This document shows positions 47,975-56,131 of a DNA stretch of 64,000 bases, piece after piece. Source of the DNA: Modestobacter marinus (GTDB taxonomy: Bacteria > Actinomycetota > Actinomycetes > Mycobacteriales > Geodermatophilaceae); assembly GCF_019799945.1 (NCBI RefSeq), contig NZ_JABGCH010000017.1:1-64000 (forward strand), written 5' to 3'. The stretch's first letter is position 1; each line of letters begins with the position of its first letter. Made by a program: the position numbers and the translations under genes. Under the pieces are notes generated by a model, which had not been told where the DNA came from, did no database searches, and saw only the letters and a program-made list of their open reading frames with translations.

Positions 47975-49060
47975 GTGGAGCGGGTGATCGGGCTGGTGCA
48001 GCGGCCGTGGGTGCAGCGCGGCGTGCGGGCGGCCCTGGCGGCCGGGCTGGCGTGGCAGGTGGCCGTGCTGATCCCGGTCTACGCGGACTTCGCGTACTAC
48101 GCGGCGCTGGGCGCGGTGATCGCTGTGCATCCGACAGTCGCCGACTCCGCGGCGACCGCCTGGCGGACGGTGCTCGCCATCCTGACCGGCTTCGGCCTGG
48201 CGGTGGTGGTGCACGAGCTGACCCGCGCGGTGCCCACCGCACCGACCCTCGCGCTGCTGGTCGCGCTGGCGATCGCCGTGGAGCAGCTCCGGCTGTGGCG
48301 CGACGCCGCCAGCTGGGTGAGCTTCGCCGCCGTCCTCATGCTCACCGTCGGCGCCGCCGACCCGGCGCAGTACGCGCTGCGCTACGCCGGCCTCACGCTG
48401 CTCGGCGCGGCGATCGGGGTGCTCGTGACCAGCGTGCTGTTCCCGCCGATGCAGCTGACCACCGCGGTGCAGCGGATCGCCGCCACCCGGTCGCTGCTGG
48501 CCGGGCACCTGGACACCATCGCCGCCGCGCTGCGCAGCGCGCGGGTGCCGGCGCCCAGCGAGTGGGAGGCCCGCGGCGCGGAGCTGGACCGGGCGCTGGA
48601 CCTGATGCGGGCCGCCGAGACGGTGGTGGAGCGGGCGCGACGGGCCAACCCGCGGGCGCGCCGGTGGCAGGGCACCGCGGCCAGCATCCGGGAGCAGTCC
48701 CGGGCGCTGGACCGGGTCGCCGTCCTCATCGACGACCTGACGATGCTCGTGGTCGAGTTCCAGCCGCACCGGCAGGGCCTCGACCGGGTGGACGACGGCA
48801 CCGGCCGCATCCTGGCCGACGCACTCGACGGCCTGGCCGGCGTCGTCCGCATCCCGTACCACGCCACCGACAGCGAGCCCGACGAGCGCGACGCGGCGAT
48901 CGCCACCGCCGTCGCCGCGGCCGACCGGCTGACCGCGCTGCTGCGCAGCTCCACGATCGGCGACGACGAGGGCTTCTTCGCCCTAGGCGCGGTGACCGTC
49001 GGGATGCACCGCGCGCTGCAGACGCTGGAGGCGCACGTCCGCTTCGCCCAGCCGGCCTGA
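47975..49060 (+). CDS. FUSC-like (aromatic acid exporter type) membrane protein
   Basis: A 361-residue protein with about six N-terminal membrane segments (about 15-165) and a cytoplasmic helical domain. The pattern of short hydrophobic helices beginning GVRAALAAGLAWQVAVLIP, followed by a helical bundle, resembles the FUSC/ArAE family, including plant ALMT-like and bacterial AaeB-type proteins. The substrate is unknown. GTG 47975 is the chosen start; GTG 47984 is possible. It ends four bases before the MFS gene and follows the TipA-like regulator. Confidence 0.72.
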   Translation: MERVIGLVQRPWVQRGVRAALAAGLAWQVAVLIPVYADFAYYAALGAVIAVHPTVADSAATAWRTVLAILTGFGLAVVVHELTRAVPTAPTLALLVALAIAVEQLRLWRDAASWVSFAAVLMLTVGAADPAQYALRYAGLTLLGAAIGVLVTSVLFPPMQLTTAVQRIAATRSLLAGHLDTIAAALRSARVPAPSEWEARGAELDRALDLMRAAETVVERARRANPRARRWQGTAASIREQSRALDRVAVLIDDLTMLVVEFQPHRQGLDRVDDGTGRILADALDGLAGVVRIPYHATDSEPDERDAAIATAVAAADRLTALLRSSTIGDDEGFFALGAVTVGMHRALQTLEAHVRFAQPA

Positions 49061-49064
49061 GCCG

Positions 49065-50315
49065 ATGGGGAGCCGCATCGCCGAGGTCCTGGTGCCGGCC
49101 CGGCTCGGCACCGGGTTCCGCTGGCTGCTGGCGTCGTCCTGGACGTCCAACCTGGGCGACGGCATCGCGCTGGCGGCCGGGCCCCTGCTGGTGGCCTCGC
49201 TCACCCGGGACGCGTTCCTGGTGGCCCTCGCCGCGACGGTCCAGTGGCTGCCGCCGTTGCTGTTCGGGCTGGTCGCCGGCGCGCTGACCGACCGGCTCGA
49301 CCGCCGCCTCATCGTGGTGGCCGTGGACGTCGTCCGCGCCGGCGTCCTCGCCGTGCTGACGCTCGCCGTCGCCACCGACCGCGTCGCGATCGTCGCGGTG
49401 CTGGCCACGCTGTTCGTCCTGGCCACCGCCGAGGTGTTCGCCGACAACAGCTCGCAGACCCTGCTGCCCATGCTGGTGGCCCGCGAGGACCTCGCGGTCG
49501 CCAACTCCCGGCTGCAGACCGGCTTCATCACGGTCAACCAGCTCGCCGGGCCACCGCTGGGCGCCGCGCTCTTCACCGTGGGGGCCGCCTGGGCGCTCGG
49601 CGCGCAGGCGGTGGTGGTCCTGCTCGGGGCGGTGCTGGTCACCCGGGTCGCCCTGCCTCCCCGCGAGCGCGCCGACGGCCCGCGGGCGAAGCTGCGGCAC
49701 GACGTCGTCGAGGGCTTCCGCTGGGTCCGCGGGCACGCCGCCGTCCGCACGCTCGTGCTGACCATCGCCATCTTCAACGTCACCTTCGGCGCGGCCTGGT
49801 CGGTCCTCGTCCTGTACGCCCGGGACCGGCTGGGGCTCGGCGAGATCGGCTTCGGCCTGGTCAGCACGGTCGGCGCGGCCGGGGGCGTGGCCGGCACGCT
49901 CGCCTACGGCTGGATCACCCGGCGGGTGAGGCTCGGGGACCTCATGCGGATCGGCCTGGTCATCGAGACGCTGACCCACCTGGCGCTGGCGCTGACCACC
50001 AGCCCGTGGGTGGCGCTGCCGGTCTTCTTCGTCTTCGGGGCGCACGCCTTCGTGTGGGGGACGACGTCGATCACCGTGCGGCAGCGCGCCGTTCCCCAGC
50101 ACCTGCAGGGCCGGGTGGGCAGCGTGAACCTCGTCGGCGTCTTCGGCGGGCTGGTCGTCGGCTCGGGCATCGGCGGCGTGCTCGCCCAGCACGGCGGGGT
50201 GACCGCGCCGTTCTGGTTCGCCTTCGCCGGGTCGGCGGTGTTCGTGGTGCTCATCTGGCGCTCGCTGCGGCACATCGCGCACGCCGACGAGCAGTCGGCG
50301 CCCGCCGCCGGCTGA
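49065..50315 (+). CDS. MFS transporter (MFS_3 / enterobactin-exporter type)
   Basis: Major facilitator of 416 residues with about 12 membrane segments. It opens FRWLLASSWTSNLGDGIAL and has the loop signature GALTDRLDRR between segments 2 and 3, as in multidrug and enterobactin-type exporters. Proton-coupled export of a drug or small metabolite is expected. It is four bases after the FUSC-like gene and likely in one operon with it, possibly under the TipA-like regulator. Confidence 0.85.
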   Translation: MGSRIAEVLVPARLGTGFRWLLASSWTSNLGDGIALAAGPLLVASLTRDAFLVALAATVQWLPPLLFGLVAGALTDRLDRRLIVVAVDVVRAGVLAVLTLAVATDRVAIVAVLATLFVLATAEVFADNSSQTLLPMLVAREDLAVANSRLQTGFITVNQLAGPPLGAALFTVGAAWALGAQAVVVLLGAVLVTRVALPPRERADGPRAKLRHDVVEGFRWVRGHAAVRTLVLTIAIFNVTFGAAWSVLVLYARDRLGLGEIGFGLVSTVGAAGGVAGTLAYGWITRRVRLGDLMRIGLVIETLTHLALALTTSPWVALPVFFVFGAHAFVWGTTSITVRQRAVPQHLQGRVGSVNLVGVFGGLVVGSGIGGVLAQHGGVTAPFWFAFAGSAVFVVLIWRSLRHIAHADEQSAPAAG

Positions 50316-50355
50316 GGCCTTGCCGGCCGCGACGGCGAGGCGGCACCCTGCCCGC

Positions 50356-50688
50356 ATGACCTACGACCGGGAGCTCGCCGACCGGCTGCGCTCCGCGCTG
50401 TCGACCGAGCCGGGGGTGACCGAGAAGGCGATGTTCGGCGGCCTGGCGTTCCTGGTGGACGGCGCGATGGCGGTGGCCACCAGCGGCCAGGGTGGCCTGA
50501 TGGTGCGCTGCGACCCGGCGCGGGCCGCGGAACTGGTCGCCGCCGACGGGGTGACGCGGATGGTCATGCGGGGCCGCGAGATGGACGGCTGGCTCCGGGT
50601 CGACGCCGGCGCCGTCGAGGACGAGGACGCGCTGCGCCGCTGGGTCGCGACGGGCCGGGACGTCGCCCGCAGCCTCGCCGCGGGGTGA
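50356..50688 (+). CDS. TfoX N-terminal-domain protein
   Basis: A 110-residue protein matching only the N-terminal domain of TfoX/Sxy: VTEKAMFGGLAFLVDGAMAVA and MVMRGREMDGWLRVD. The C-terminal DNA-binding-like domain of competence regulators is missing, as is usual for actinobacterial members, so a role in competence should not be assumed. The ATG follows CACCCT by six bases, a weak match to the leaderless pattern. A short GC-rich inverted repeat (ACCCT/AGGGT near 50718-50737) follows. Confidence 0.83.
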   Translation: MTYDRELADRLRSALSTEPGVTEKAMFGGLAFLVDGAMAVATSGQGGLMVRCDPARAAELVAADGVTRMVMRGREMDGWLRVDAGAVEDEDALRRWVATGRDVARSLAAG

Positions 50689-50759
50689 GGTGCTGCAACG
50701 GCCCGCTCGCAAAGGCCCACCCTGAGCTCGCGAAGGGTTGGGGGGCGAGGGGAGTCCTT

Positions 50760-51554
50760 CTAGATCCGGACGAGCAGCTCGCCGTGCATCATCCCGAGCC
50801 ACCCGTCGTCGGAGTCCGCCCAGCGCAGCCAGGCAGCGGCGATCTCCGCCAGCTCCGCGGGCGAGGCCAGCCCGTAGGTCATCGCCTGCTCGGCGAAGGC
50901 CGACGCGGTGGCCCGGCCGGCCCACGACCGACCCCACCAGGCGCGCTCGGCGGGGGTGGCGAAGCACCAGGACGACGTCGTCGCCACCGTGCCCCGCAGG
51001 CCGGCCGCGTGCGCCCAGGCGAGCAGCCGCCGTCCGGCGTCGGGCTCGGCGTCGTTGCGGCGCGCCACCCGCCCGTAGAGCGCCAGCCAGGAGTCCAGCC
51101 CAGGGTCCGCGGGGTACCAGGTGGTGGCGGCGTAGTCGACGTCCCGGACGGCGACCACTCCCCCGGGCCGGCAGACCCGGGCCATCTCCCCCAGCGCGGC
51201 GACCGGGTCGGTCAGGTGCTGGAGGACCTGGTGGGCGTGGACCACGTCGAACGTGTCGTCCGGGAACGCCAGGGCGTACGCGTCGCCCACGCCGAACTCC
51301 ACGGTGACCCCGGACCGCCGGGCGAGCTCGCGTGCCTCGTCCAGCGGCGCCGGGGAGACGTCCAGCCCGACCACGCGGCCGGGGGCGACCCGGGCGGCGA
51401 GGTCCACGGTGATCGTCCCCGGGCCGCAGCCCACGTCGAGGACGTCGAGCCCCGGCCGCAGCTGGGGAGCGAGGTACGCGGCCGAGTTCTCGACCGTGCG
51501 CCAGCGGTGGGACTGCAGAACCGGGTCGGCGTGCCCGTGGGTGTAGGTGTCCAC
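50760..51554 (-). CDS. SAM-dependent class I methyltransferase
   Basis: Rossmann-type methyltransferase of 264 residues. The SAM motif I is VLDVGCGPGTITVDLA (about 38-53), followed by VVGLDVSPAPLDEA and the post-motif HAHQVLQHLTDPVAAL. It resembles UbiE/Methyltransf_11 enzymes acting on small molecules or lipids; the acceptor is unknown. GTG 51554 starts the conserved VDTYTHGHAD. The gene lies 38 bases downstream of the uncharacterised-family copy and may be co-transcribed with it. Confidence 0.85.
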   Translation of the reverse strand: MDTYTHGHADPVLQSHRWRTVENSAAYLAPQLRPGLDVLDVGCGPGTITVDLAARVAPGRVVGLDVSPAPLDEARELARRSGVTVEFGVGDAYALAFPDDTFDVVHAHQVLQHLTDPVAALGEMARVCRPGGVVAVRDVDYAATTWYPADPGLDSWLALYGRVARRNDAEPDAGRRLLAWAHAAGLRGTVATTSSWCFATPAERAWWGRSWAGRATASAFAEQAMTYGLASPAELAEIAAAWLRWADSDDGWLGMMHGELLVRI

Positions 51555-51592
51555 CCGGCAATCCTGCACCGGCTGTCTCAGACTACGGAACG

Positions 51593-52237
51593 TCAGTCCC
51601 AAAGTGTGGGATCGAGTTCCCCGGCCCGGACCAGGTAGGCGAGCGTCCCCTCCACCGTCTCCACGATGAAGCCGAACGCGGCGAGCACGTCGGCGACGGC
51701 CAGGCTCATCGTCTGCTGCGCGCACCCCTCGGCCTCCAGCCCGCGGACGTGGTGCACCGCCATGCGGTCGTGCTGCGACCAGGTGACGATCACGCCCTCG
51801 CGCGCGGGGCTGGGCGTCAGGCAGACCCCGCCCAGCGCCCGGCTGCCGGTGCGGCCCGCGCAGTCGTGCAGCGGCAGGCCGGCCTCCACCACCGCGGCCG
51901 CCAGCTCGCAGACCAGGCCGGTGAGCGGGTCGGCGTCGGAGATGTGCGTGTCCCACTCGTCGGCGAGCCGGTTGAGCTGGTCGGACAGGTGCGCCAGCCA
52001 CCCCTGGTCCTCCGGGGAGAACCGGCGGACCACCGTGCCGTCGTCCATGCGCAGGCCGTAGGCGAGGTCCGCGCCGGCCGGGGAGCCGCCGTTCCAGGAC
52101 AGCTCGGCGATCGCGGCGTCCACCTGCGCCTCGAACGGGCCGCCCACCGCCCGGCCGTCCATGTCCACCAGCCACCACCCCTGCTCGGTGGCCACCTTCG
52201 CCACGGCCTCCTGGCCCGAACCGCCCGACACGCTCAC
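51593..52237 (-). CDS. Uncharacterised soluble protein, paralogue of 1222-2046
   Basis: A 214-residue protein of unknown function without signal peptide or membrane segment. It shares with the membrane-anchored copy WWLVD (21-25 here), DEWDTHISDADPLT (93-106), VVEAGLPLH (116-124), GGVCLTPSP (136-144) and TWSQHDRMAV (152-161). It extends beyond the other at the C-terminus (AGELDPTLWD). Start: GTG 52237, or GTG 52231 two codons later. The invariant Trp, Asp and His in HDRM could form a binding site, but no catalytic signature is recognised. Upstream is a 293-base divergent promoter region. Confidence 0.75.
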   Translation of the reverse strand: MSVSGGSGQEAVAKVATEQGWWLVDMDGRAVGGPFEAQVDAAIAELSWNGGSPAGADLAYGLRMDDGTVVRRFSPEDQGWLAHLSDQLNRLADEWDTHISDADPLTGLVCELAAAVVEAGLPLHDCAGRTGSRALGGVCLTPSPAREGVIVTWSQHDRMAVHHVRGLEAEGCAQQTMSLAVADVLAAFGFIVETVEGTLAYLVRAGELDPTLWD

Positions 52238-52530
52238 GCGACACCCCCGACACTCGTCCGTGGCCGATGCGCGGGAAGTCGCACCGACCGGACCGGCACG
52301 GCGGGATCGGGCCTGCGGCCCTCGCCCGGTGCTGCACCGGTCGCCGGCCGGCCGGATGGACCCGGTGGCCTGCTCCTTGGTCTTCGGCAGCGGGGGTCCC
52401 GACAGCAGTTGAACCGCACACCTTCCGGTCCCAGCTCTCCCACCGTCCCCGTGGCGCGCATCCTCACCCGCTGTCACCCAAACATGGACGGTCTGTGACC
52501 GATGGGCAGGCCGGGCGCAGACTGGGGCGC

Positions 52531-54240
52531 GTGCCCGACGAACCGCAGCTGACCGTCCAGGGCTGGGCCCCGTCCGGGGCGCGGGTGGCGACGCTCCGGG
52601 CCCGCGAGGACGCCGCCGACGGCTCGGACGACGGCGTCCTCGAGCTCACCGCCGACCCCGACCTGCGTGCCGCGCTGCCCAAGGCGGCCCGCCGCCACCT
52701 CGCCCGGCAGCTGGGCTGGACGCCCCGCCCCACCCCGCCGGTCCCGGTGCGGGACATCCGGCTGGGCCCCTCGCTCCTGCCGGCGCCGGCGCGGGCGGCG
52801 TTCGCCGCGCTGCTCGGGAAGGAGCACGTGGCCGACGACCGGGCCACCCGGCTCGCGCACGCCGGCGGCCGCAGCTACCTGGACCTGCAGCGCCGGCGCG
52901 CGGGGGACGCGAGCGACGCCCCCGACGCCGTCCTCACCCCCGGCGGCACCGAGGAGGTCGCCGCGGTGCTGCGCGCCTGCAGCGAGCTGGGCGTGGTCGC
53001 CGTCCCGTACGGCGGGGGCACCAGCGGAGTGGGCGGCCTGGCCGGCACGGACGTCGACGACCGGCCGGTGGTCGCGGTCGACCTGCGACGGATGAACGCG
53101 GTGCACGCCGTCGACGTCCCCTCCTCGCTGGTGACCGTCGGCCCCGGCATGCGCGGCCCGGCGCTGGAGGCCGCGCTCGCCGAGCACGGCCTGACCCTCG
53201 GGCACACGCCGGAGAGCTGGGAGTTCGCCACCCTGGGCGGGTACGCGGCCACCCGCTCGGCCGGCCAGTCGTCGACCGGCATCGGCCGGTTCGAGGACCT
53301 GGTCGCCGGCCTCACGCTGGCCACCCCGACCGGGACGCTGGAGCTGGGCCGCCCGCCCGCGTCGGCCGCCGGCCCGGACCTGCTCGGGCTCGCGCTGGGC
53401 TCCGAGGGGACGCTGGGCGTGATCACCGAGCTGCGGCTGCGGGTGCGCCCCCGGCCGCGGACGACGCGGTACGAGGGCTGGTCCTTCCGCAGCTGGGCCG
53501 CCGGGCTGGCAGCGCTGCAGCGGCTGGCGCGCCACGACCTGCTGCCCGACGTCGTCCGCCTCGCCGATCCCGACGAGACCCGGGCCACCCTGCTGCAGGC
53601 TCCCCGCACCCGCGCGCTGCGCGCCCGGCTGCGGGCTCGCGGGCGGGGCGCGGGCTGCCTGCTGGTGGTCGGCTGGGAGGGCCTGCCGACGCTGGTCCGC
53701 GCCCGGCGGACGGCGGCCGGCTCGGTGCTGCGGGACGGCGGGGCGACCCGGCTCGGCGGCCGGATGGGGCGCGCCTGGGTGCGGTTCCGCTTCGCCGGCC
53801 CGCAGCTGCGCGACCGGCTGCTGGACGCCGGGCTGCTGGCCGAGACGCTGGAGACCGCCGCCCCGTGGAGCGCGCTGCCCGCGGTGTACGACGCCGTCCG
53901 GGAGGCCCTCGAGACGTCGCTGACCCGGCCGGGGCGCCGTCCCCTGGTGCTGTCCTCGATCTCGCACGGCTACGCGACCGGCGCCGCCTTGTCGGTCACC
54001 GTGCTCGCCGACCGGGACGACGAGCTCCCGCTGCAGCAGTGGCTGAGCGCCCAGCGGGCCGCCACCGACGCCGTGCTCGCCGCGGGCGGCACGCTCAGCC
54101 ACCACTTCGGCGTCGGCGTCGACCACCGGCCATGGCTGGCGCAGGAGATCGGGCCGCTCGGCGTGGACCTGCTGCGGGCGGTGAAGCAGCAGCTCGACCC
54201 GCAGCGGGTGTGCAACCCCGGCGTCCTGCTGCCCGACTGA
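52531..54240 (+). CDS. FAD-binding oxidase, alkyldihydroxyacetonephosphate-synthase-like
   Basis: VAO-type flavoprotein of 569 residues. The PCMH FAD domain shows AVLTPGGTEEVAAVLRAC, VPYGGGTSGVGGL, VTVGPGMRGPALEAAL, TLGHTPESWEFATLGGYAAT and GSEGTLGVITEL. The C-terminal cap ends SHHFGVGVDHRPWL and ends with QQLDPQRVCNPGVLLPD, as in alkyldihydroxyacetonephosphate synthases. Actinobacterial members of this group are often of unknown substrate, so ether-lipid synthesis is only a possibility. GTG 52531 is used; GTG 52495 in the same frame is an alternative. Confidence 0.87.
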   Translation: MPDEPQLTVQGWAPSGARVATLRAREDAADGSDDGVLELTADPDLRAALPKAARRHLARQLGWTPRPTPPVPVRDIRLGPSLLPAPARAAFAALLGKEHVADDRATRLAHAGGRSYLDLQRRRAGDASDAPDAVLTPGGTEEVAAVLRACSELGVVAVPYGGGTSGVGGLAGTDVDDRPVVAVDLRRMNAVHAVDVPSSLVTVGPGMRGPALEAALAEHGLTLGHTPESWEFATLGGYAATRSAGQSSTGIGRFEDLVAGLTLATPTGTLELGRPPASAAGPDLLGLALGSEGTLGVITELRLRVRPRPRTTRYEGWSFRSWAAGLAALQRLARHDLLPDVVRLADPDETRATLLQAPRTRALRARLRARGRGAGCLLVVGWEGLPTLVRARRTAAGSVLRDGGATRLGGRMGRAWVRFRFAGPQLRDRLLDAGLLAETLETAAPWSALPAVYDAVREALETSLTRPGRRPLVLSSISHGYATGAALSVTVLADRDDELPLQQWLSAQRAATDAVLAAGGTLSHHFGVGVDHRPWLAQEIGPLGVDLLRAVKQQLDPQRVCNPGVLLPD

Positions 54241-54281
54241 CCCTGCGTGTGGTCCTCCCGCCGGTCGGGTAGCGGCACGGC

Positions 54282-54623
54282 ATGGACTCCGCGGCTGCTC
54301 ACCTCCCGGCCGGCGGATCGCCCGCCGGAGCGGTCCAGCTCGGCGAGGACGCGACCGGCCCCCTGCTGCGCTTCACCGGCCGGGTGGACAAGGACGTCGT
54401 CCGGTCGTTCCGGCGTGGCATCGCGCCGGCGTCCTGGCCCGCCCGGGTCGACCTGACCGCGGCCACCGCCCTGGAGCCCGCGGGGCTGGAGCTGCTCGTG
54501 CACCTGGCCCGCAAGCAGGCGCGCACCGGGGAGATCCTCCAGGTGGTCGGCCTGGCCGGGAGCCTGCGGCCGGCACTGGAGCGGGCCGGGCTCGGCCGCC
54601 TGCTGCCCCGCCCCGGCGCCTGA
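54282..54623 (+). CDS. STAS-like domain protein
   Basis: A 113-residue protein resembling an anti-sigma-factor antagonist: LLRFTGRVDKDVV, then RVDLTAATALEPAGLELLVHLARKQ and LQVVGLAGSLRPALERAGLGRLL. The phosphorylatable Ser of SpoIIAA-type proteins, normally after the third strand, is replaced (LTAATALEP), so it may not be a phospho-switch. A related PP2C phosphatase lies at 14928-17771, but no anti-sigma kinase is near. Starts at ATG 54282, six bases after TAGCGG, near the leaderless pattern. Confidence 0.7.
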   Translation: MDSAAAHLPAGGSPAGAVQLGEDATGPLLRFTGRVDKDVVRSFRRGIAPASWPARVDLTAATALEPAGLELLVHLARKQARTGEILQVVGLAGSLRPALERAGLGRLLPRPGA

Positions 54624-55062
54624 CCGGCCCGCTCCCCGCACCCGACTGACCGCCGTGGCCGGCGGTCCCGGCATCGCCATGGCCGGCGCACCGGCGCCCG
54701 GTGTTAGCGCAGGTCAGCACCCCGCCCCGGCCACACCCGGGGTGGCGGAACGGCGCAGGCCGTGACGCTGCTTCGCTGATGTGAGCGGTAACAACGACGT
54801 GGCAAGGATCACAACGATCCGATAACAACCGTCTCACCAGCAGTAACACCGGTCGAATCCAGTACCACCATCCCCCTCGGCGACCATGACTGAGAACGCT
54901 CACAGTGGCCGCAGCGATCGAGCCCGCCGCGTGACGGAGCGTCGGCAGCCTCCCGCGAGGCCCGCCGAGCCGCCTCCAGCGCACTGCGGTTGCCCGTTCG
55001 GCACCACCACGACCAACCGGACGGGCTGACCCGCACGGTGTTGACCTCGACGAGGAGGACAG
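54624..55062. promoter_or_regulatory. 439-base control region of the sugar ABC operon
   Basis: No convincing gene is present. Two LacI-type half-palindromic sites are visible. GTGAGCGGTAACAA (54781-54794) is one base short of the classic lac operator pattern. TGAGAACGCTCACA (54891-54904) has paired TGAG/CTCA ends. Repeated TAACA triplets lie between (54788-54850). This segment is AT-richer than its surroundings, as expected for a promoter. The LacI regulator at the end of the operon (59942-61000) is the natural ligand-controlled repressor of these sites. Confidence 0.6.
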
Positions 55063-56055
55063 GTGTTCAAGAAGACGGCACTCACGGCCCTGACGGCGGC
55101 CCTGGCGCTCGGCCTCACGGCCTGCGGCGGCAGTGACGAGGGCTCATCGGCCGCGAGCGGTGGCGGCGGTGGTGGCGGCGACGACACCATCACCTTGGGC
55201 TTCGCCCAGGTCGGCGCGGAGAGCGGATGGCGGACGGCGAACACCGCCTCCATCCAGGAGGCCGCCAAGACCGCCGGCATCGACCTGCAGTTCTCCGACG
55301 CCCAGCAGAAGCAGGAGAACCAGATTTCGGCGATCCGCTCGTTCATCCAGCAGCGGGTCGACGTCATCGCGTTCAGCCCCGTCGTGGAGACCGGGTGGGA
55401 CGCCGTCCTGCTGGAGGCCAAGCGGGCCAACATCCCGGTGATCCTCACCGACCGCTCGGTGGACAGCGAGGACGACTCCCTGTACGTGACCTTCCTCGGC
55501 TCGGACTTCGTCGAGGAGGGCAAGAAGGCCGGCGAGTGGGCCGTGGAGAACTGGGGCAGCCAGCCGACGTTCATCGCCGAGCTCCAGGGCACCACCGGTG
55601 CCGCGCCGGCGATCGACCGTCAGGAGGGCTTCGCCGACGCCATCGCCGGCACGCCGAATCTGCAGGTCGTGGCGTCCCAGACCGGTGACTTCACCCGTTC
55701 CGGCGGCCGTGAGGTGATGGAGGCGATGCTCAACTCCCACCCGGAGATCAACGCCGTCTACGCGCACAACGACGACATGGGCCTGGGCGCGATCGAGGCG
55801 ATCGAGGCGGCCGGCAAGGTGCCCGGCAAGGACATCCAGATCATCACCGTCGACGCGGTGAAGGACGGCATGCAGGCGCTGGCCGACGGCAAGATCAACT
55901 TCATCGTGGAGTGCAACCCGCTGCTCGGTGACCAGCTGATGGACCTGGCCAAGAAGGTCGTCGCCGGCGAGGAGGTCCCGTCCCGGGTGGTCACCGAGGA
56001 GACCACGTTCACCCAGGAGCAGGCCGTCCAGGTGCTGCCCGAGCGGAAGTACTGA
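55063..56055 (+). CDS. YtfQ-like sugar-binding lipoprotein of an ABC transporter
   Basis: Periplasmic-binding-protein-fold receptor of 330 residues, anchored as a lipoprotein: signal peptide, lipobox LTAC with Cys21, then a Gly/Ser linker. The mature protein closely follows E. coli YtfQ: GFAQVGAESGWR, SDAQQKQENQISAIRSF, SPVVETGWDAVL, DRSVD, ELQGTTGAAPAIDR and YAHNDDMGLGAIEAI. YtfQ binds galactofuranose, so a furanose sugar is the best guess. A strong 17-bp hairpin follows the stop, and the first transporter gene comes after it. Confidence 0.92.
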   Translation: MFKKTALTALTAALALGLTACGGSDEGSSAASGGGGGGGDDTITLGFAQVGAESGWRTANTASIQEAAKTAGIDLQFSDAQQKQENQISAIRSFIQQRVDVIAFSPVVETGWDAVLLEAKRANIPVILTDRSVDSEDDSLYVTFLGSDFVEEGKKAGEWAVENWGSQPTFIAELQGTTGAAPAIDRQEGFADAIAGTPNLQVVASQTGDFTRSGGREVMEAMLNSHPEINAVYAHNDDMGLGAIEAIEAAGKVPGKDIQIITVDAVKDGMQALADGKINFIVECNPLLGDQLMDLAKKVVAGEEVPSRVVTEETTFTQEQAVQVLPERKY

Positions 56056-56072
56056 CCTCCCCGTTCCCGACC

Positions 56073-56112
56073 GGCCCCGCCGTCCGCCGCTCCTCCGGCG
56101 GACGGCGGGGCC
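56073..56112 (+). terminator. 17-bp hairpin between binding protein and ATPase genes
   Basis: Arms 56073-56089 and 56096-56112 are perfectly complementary over 17 bases (GGCCCCGCCG... and ...CGGCGGGGCC) around the loop CTCCTC. Located inside the operon, it probably protects the upstream message and lowers expression downstream, giving more binding protein than transporter. Confidence 0.8.
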
Positions 56113-56131
56113 CACCCAGAGAGGTCAGCGC

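Noticed and set aside
50356-50688. Competence regulator TfoX
   Set aside because: Only the N-terminal domain is present and the setting gives no link to DNA uptake.
52238-52530. Small ORFs in the gap between the new-family gene and the FAD oxidase
   Set aside because: Several short frames are open on both strands, but none has a ribosome-binding site with a recognisable protein; it is treated as a divergent promoter region.
54886-55029. A 47-codon ORF upstream of the sugar-binding protein gene
   Set aside because: It has no clear ribosome-binding site, starts inside the likely operator and has Pro/Arg-rich composition without a match I know.
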